Assembly: GCA_027055635.1 (NCBI GenBank)
Contig: JALUMZ010000286.1
Location: 1-6,482, forward strand
Reading direction: 5' to 3'
DNA: 6,482 nucleotides
DNA from: Campylobacteraceae bacterium
GTDB taxonomy: Bacteria > Campylobacterota > Campylobacteria > Campylobacterales > Sulfurospirillaceae
Shown here: positions 5,099 through 6,482 of the stretch, piece by piece
How positions within the stretch are numbered: the first letter of the stretch is position 1
Layout: every line of letters begins with the position of its first letter
Position numbers and translations under genes: made by a program
Notes under the pieces: model-generated
What the model saw: only the letters and a program-made list of their open reading frames with translations
Databases searched by the model: none
Told to the model about the DNA's origin: nothing

Positions 5099-6467
5099 TA
5101 TAGATAATGAATCAAAGAAACATATAAAAAAAAGGTATCTTACTTTTACTATCATAACAGTAATATCTTTGGTATTGCCTTTTATAAAAGTTAATGGAAA
5201 CCATATATTTTTACTCAATTTTGGTGAAAAACAACTAAATTTGCTCTTTACATCATTTGATATGCAAGAGTTATATCTTATGCCTTTCATACTTATACTG
5301 ATGTTTTTGGGTATATTTTTCATGACAACTTTAGGCGGTAGAGTTTGGTGTGGCTGGTCTTGTCCACAAACAATTTTCAGAGTAATCTATAGAGACTTGC
5401 TACAAACTAAACTTTTAAATCTTAGAAAAAGCACAAAAAACAAACAAGCAGAGACCAAAAAAGGGATGTATCTTCAAAAAACAATCGCTATTATCTTGTG
5501 GTCTATTTTGGCTTTTATCGCTGCATCTGATTTTATTTGGTATTTTGTACCACCTGAGACATATTTTAAATTTCTCCAAGACCCTGCAAACCATACCGTG
5601 TTTATAGGATTTTTAGCCGGAATAACTATCTTTTTGATATATGATGTGATTATGTTAAAAGAGAACTTTTGTGTCTATATATGTCCTTATGCAAGAGTTC
5701 AGTCAGTTATGTTTGATGAAAATACAATCCAGCCAATATATAGTGAAAAAAGGGGTGGAAAAATATATGATGAACATGGTAAAAAACTTTGGAGCAAACC
5801 CCCAGGTGAAGATGATGACTGTACAGGGTGTGAAGCATGTGTAAGAGTTTGTCCTACACATATAGATATAAGAAAAGGGATGCAACTAGAGTGTATCAAC
5901 TGTCTTGAGTGTGCAGATGCCTGTGTGCCTGTCATGGCAAAATTTGGCAAGGAATCACTCATACAGTGGACAAGCGCAAATGCCGAAGAAAACAATACAA
6001 AAACTCAGTATATAAGATTTAGAACAGTAGCATATGGTGTAGCACTAACCCTTGCTTTTATAGGATTGATGTATATGGGTAGCACAAAAGAACATATGTT
6101 ACTTAATATCAACAGAACAAGCGAACTTTACAAGATAAAAGATGAGGGCAAAACTGTACAAAATGTATATACTTTCTTATTTCAAAATACAGACTCTAAA
6201 GATCATGAATACTATTTTGAAGTTGACAACAAAGATATAAAAATAGCAAAACCAAAAAAACCATTTAAACTAAGAGCAAGAAAAAAAGAGAAAAAAGTAG
6301 TTATTTTAAAGACAACAAAAATGCTGATTGATACGGATAGAAAAGATACACCTATTCCTATCACAATAAAAGCATATGCCACAGATGCAAAAGATAAAAT
6401 TGTTGTTTTCAGACACACAGTATTTTTCTACCCTAGCAAAAAAGTTTTAGAAAAATATAGAAAATAG
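5088..6467 (+). CDS. ccoG: Cytochrome cbb3 oxidase accessory protein CcoG (FixG/RdxA polyferredoxin)
   Basis: CcoG is an inner-membrane iron-sulfur protein that reduces Cu(II) to Cu(I) during assembly of cbb3-type oxidase. Numbered from the ATG at 5088 (459 residues), visible elements are membrane helices at about 19-36, 61-81, 130-148, 170-189 and 311-331; a membrane cysteine pair C88-GWS-C92 followed by PQT; a second pair C195 and C199 in CVYICPY; and two 4Fe-4S motifs, C245/C248/C251/C255P and C269/C272/C275/C279. A C-terminal region of about 125 residues after the last helix fits the Ig-like FixG domain. All expected cysteines are present. An ATG at 5076 would add four residues but lies directly on the AAAGG sequence, so 5088 is preferred. 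The start overlaps the preceding gene's stop by 11 nt, indicating coupling. No oxidase genes are in the window. Confidence 0.95.
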   Translation: MACNIDNESKKHIKKRYLTFTIITVISLVLPFIKVNGNHIFLLNFGEKQLNLLFTSFDMQELYLMPFILILMFLGIFFMTTLGGRVWCGWSCPQTIFRVIYRDLLQTKLLNLRKSTKNKQAETKKGMYLQKTIAIILWSILAFIAASDFIWYFVPPETYFKFLQDPANHTVFIGFLAGITIFLIYDVIMLKENFCVYICPYARVQSVMFDENTIQPIYSEKRGGKIYDEHGKKLWSKPPGEDDDCTGCEACVRVCPTHIDIRKGMQLECINCLECADACVPVMAKFGKESLIQWTSANAEENNTKTQYIRFRTVAYGVALTLAFIGLMYMGSTKEHMLLNINRTSELYKIKDEGKTVQNVYTFLFQNTDSKDHEYYFEVDNKDIKIAKPKKPFKLRARKKEKKVVILKTTKMLIDTDRKDTPIPITIKAYATDAKDKIVVFRHTVFFYPSKKVLEKYRK

Positions 6468-6482
6468 GCATTTTTAAAGAAG

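Noticed and set aside
5699..5995. 98-codon minus-strand frame in the ferredoxin part of ccoG
   Set aside because: The plus strand encodes the two intact 4Fe-4S motifs there; the antisense frame is a by-product of cysteine/proline codons.

Overview
The window is AT-rich and reads as a chromosomal segment of a Campylobacterota (epsilonproteobacterial) bacterium, probably a free-living Sulfurimonas/Sulfurovum/Arcobacter-type lineage. The reasons are the protein style (a 70-residue bS21, the YajQ beginning MAKEHSFDI, a CcoG/FixG protein), the Lys/Ile/Asn-rich codon use, the lysine-rich small proteins and the compact gene packing. Genus cannot be settled from sequence alone. I see no transposase, tRNA, rRNA or CRISPR array.

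Left part (1-970): a gene-free leader holds a possible structured RNA or inverted-repeat element (7-102), then AT-rich promoter DNA. A Bax inhibitor-1/TMBIM membrane protein gene (231-938, +) follows and ends in a strong hairpin (939-965) shared with the convergent minus-strand gene block.

Middle (973-3960, all minus strand, read right to left): a tightly packed five-gene block. In transcription order these are a DNA-binding winged-helix/coiled-coil protein, a D-2-hydroxyacid dehydrogenase (GTG start), yajQ (start overlapping the dehydrogenase stop), a 99-residue two-helix membrane protein, and a MarC/YhgN-family membrane protein. Gaps run from an overlap to 32 nt, so cotranscription is likely. 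Just upstream on the same strand lies rpsU (ribosomal protein bS21), isolated by its own intrinsic terminator.

Right part (4279-6482): a 145-bp divergent regulatory region carries an extended -10 promoter for rpsU and a near-consensus sigma70 promoter firing rightward, with a 12-bp perfect palindrome between them. The rightward operon encodes a serine-recombinase-like protein that has lost the expected catalytic residues but keeps a C-terminal helix-turn-helix. It overlaps ccoG, the membrane-bound polyferredoxin needed for copper delivery to cbb3-type cytochrome oxidase. The most interesting hypothesis is that this dead recombinase has been recruited as a DNA-binding regulator of the ccoG/rpsU locus. 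A second candidate is the HTH/coiled-coil protein with a duplicated ESYSDxQD motif at the head of the five-gene block.
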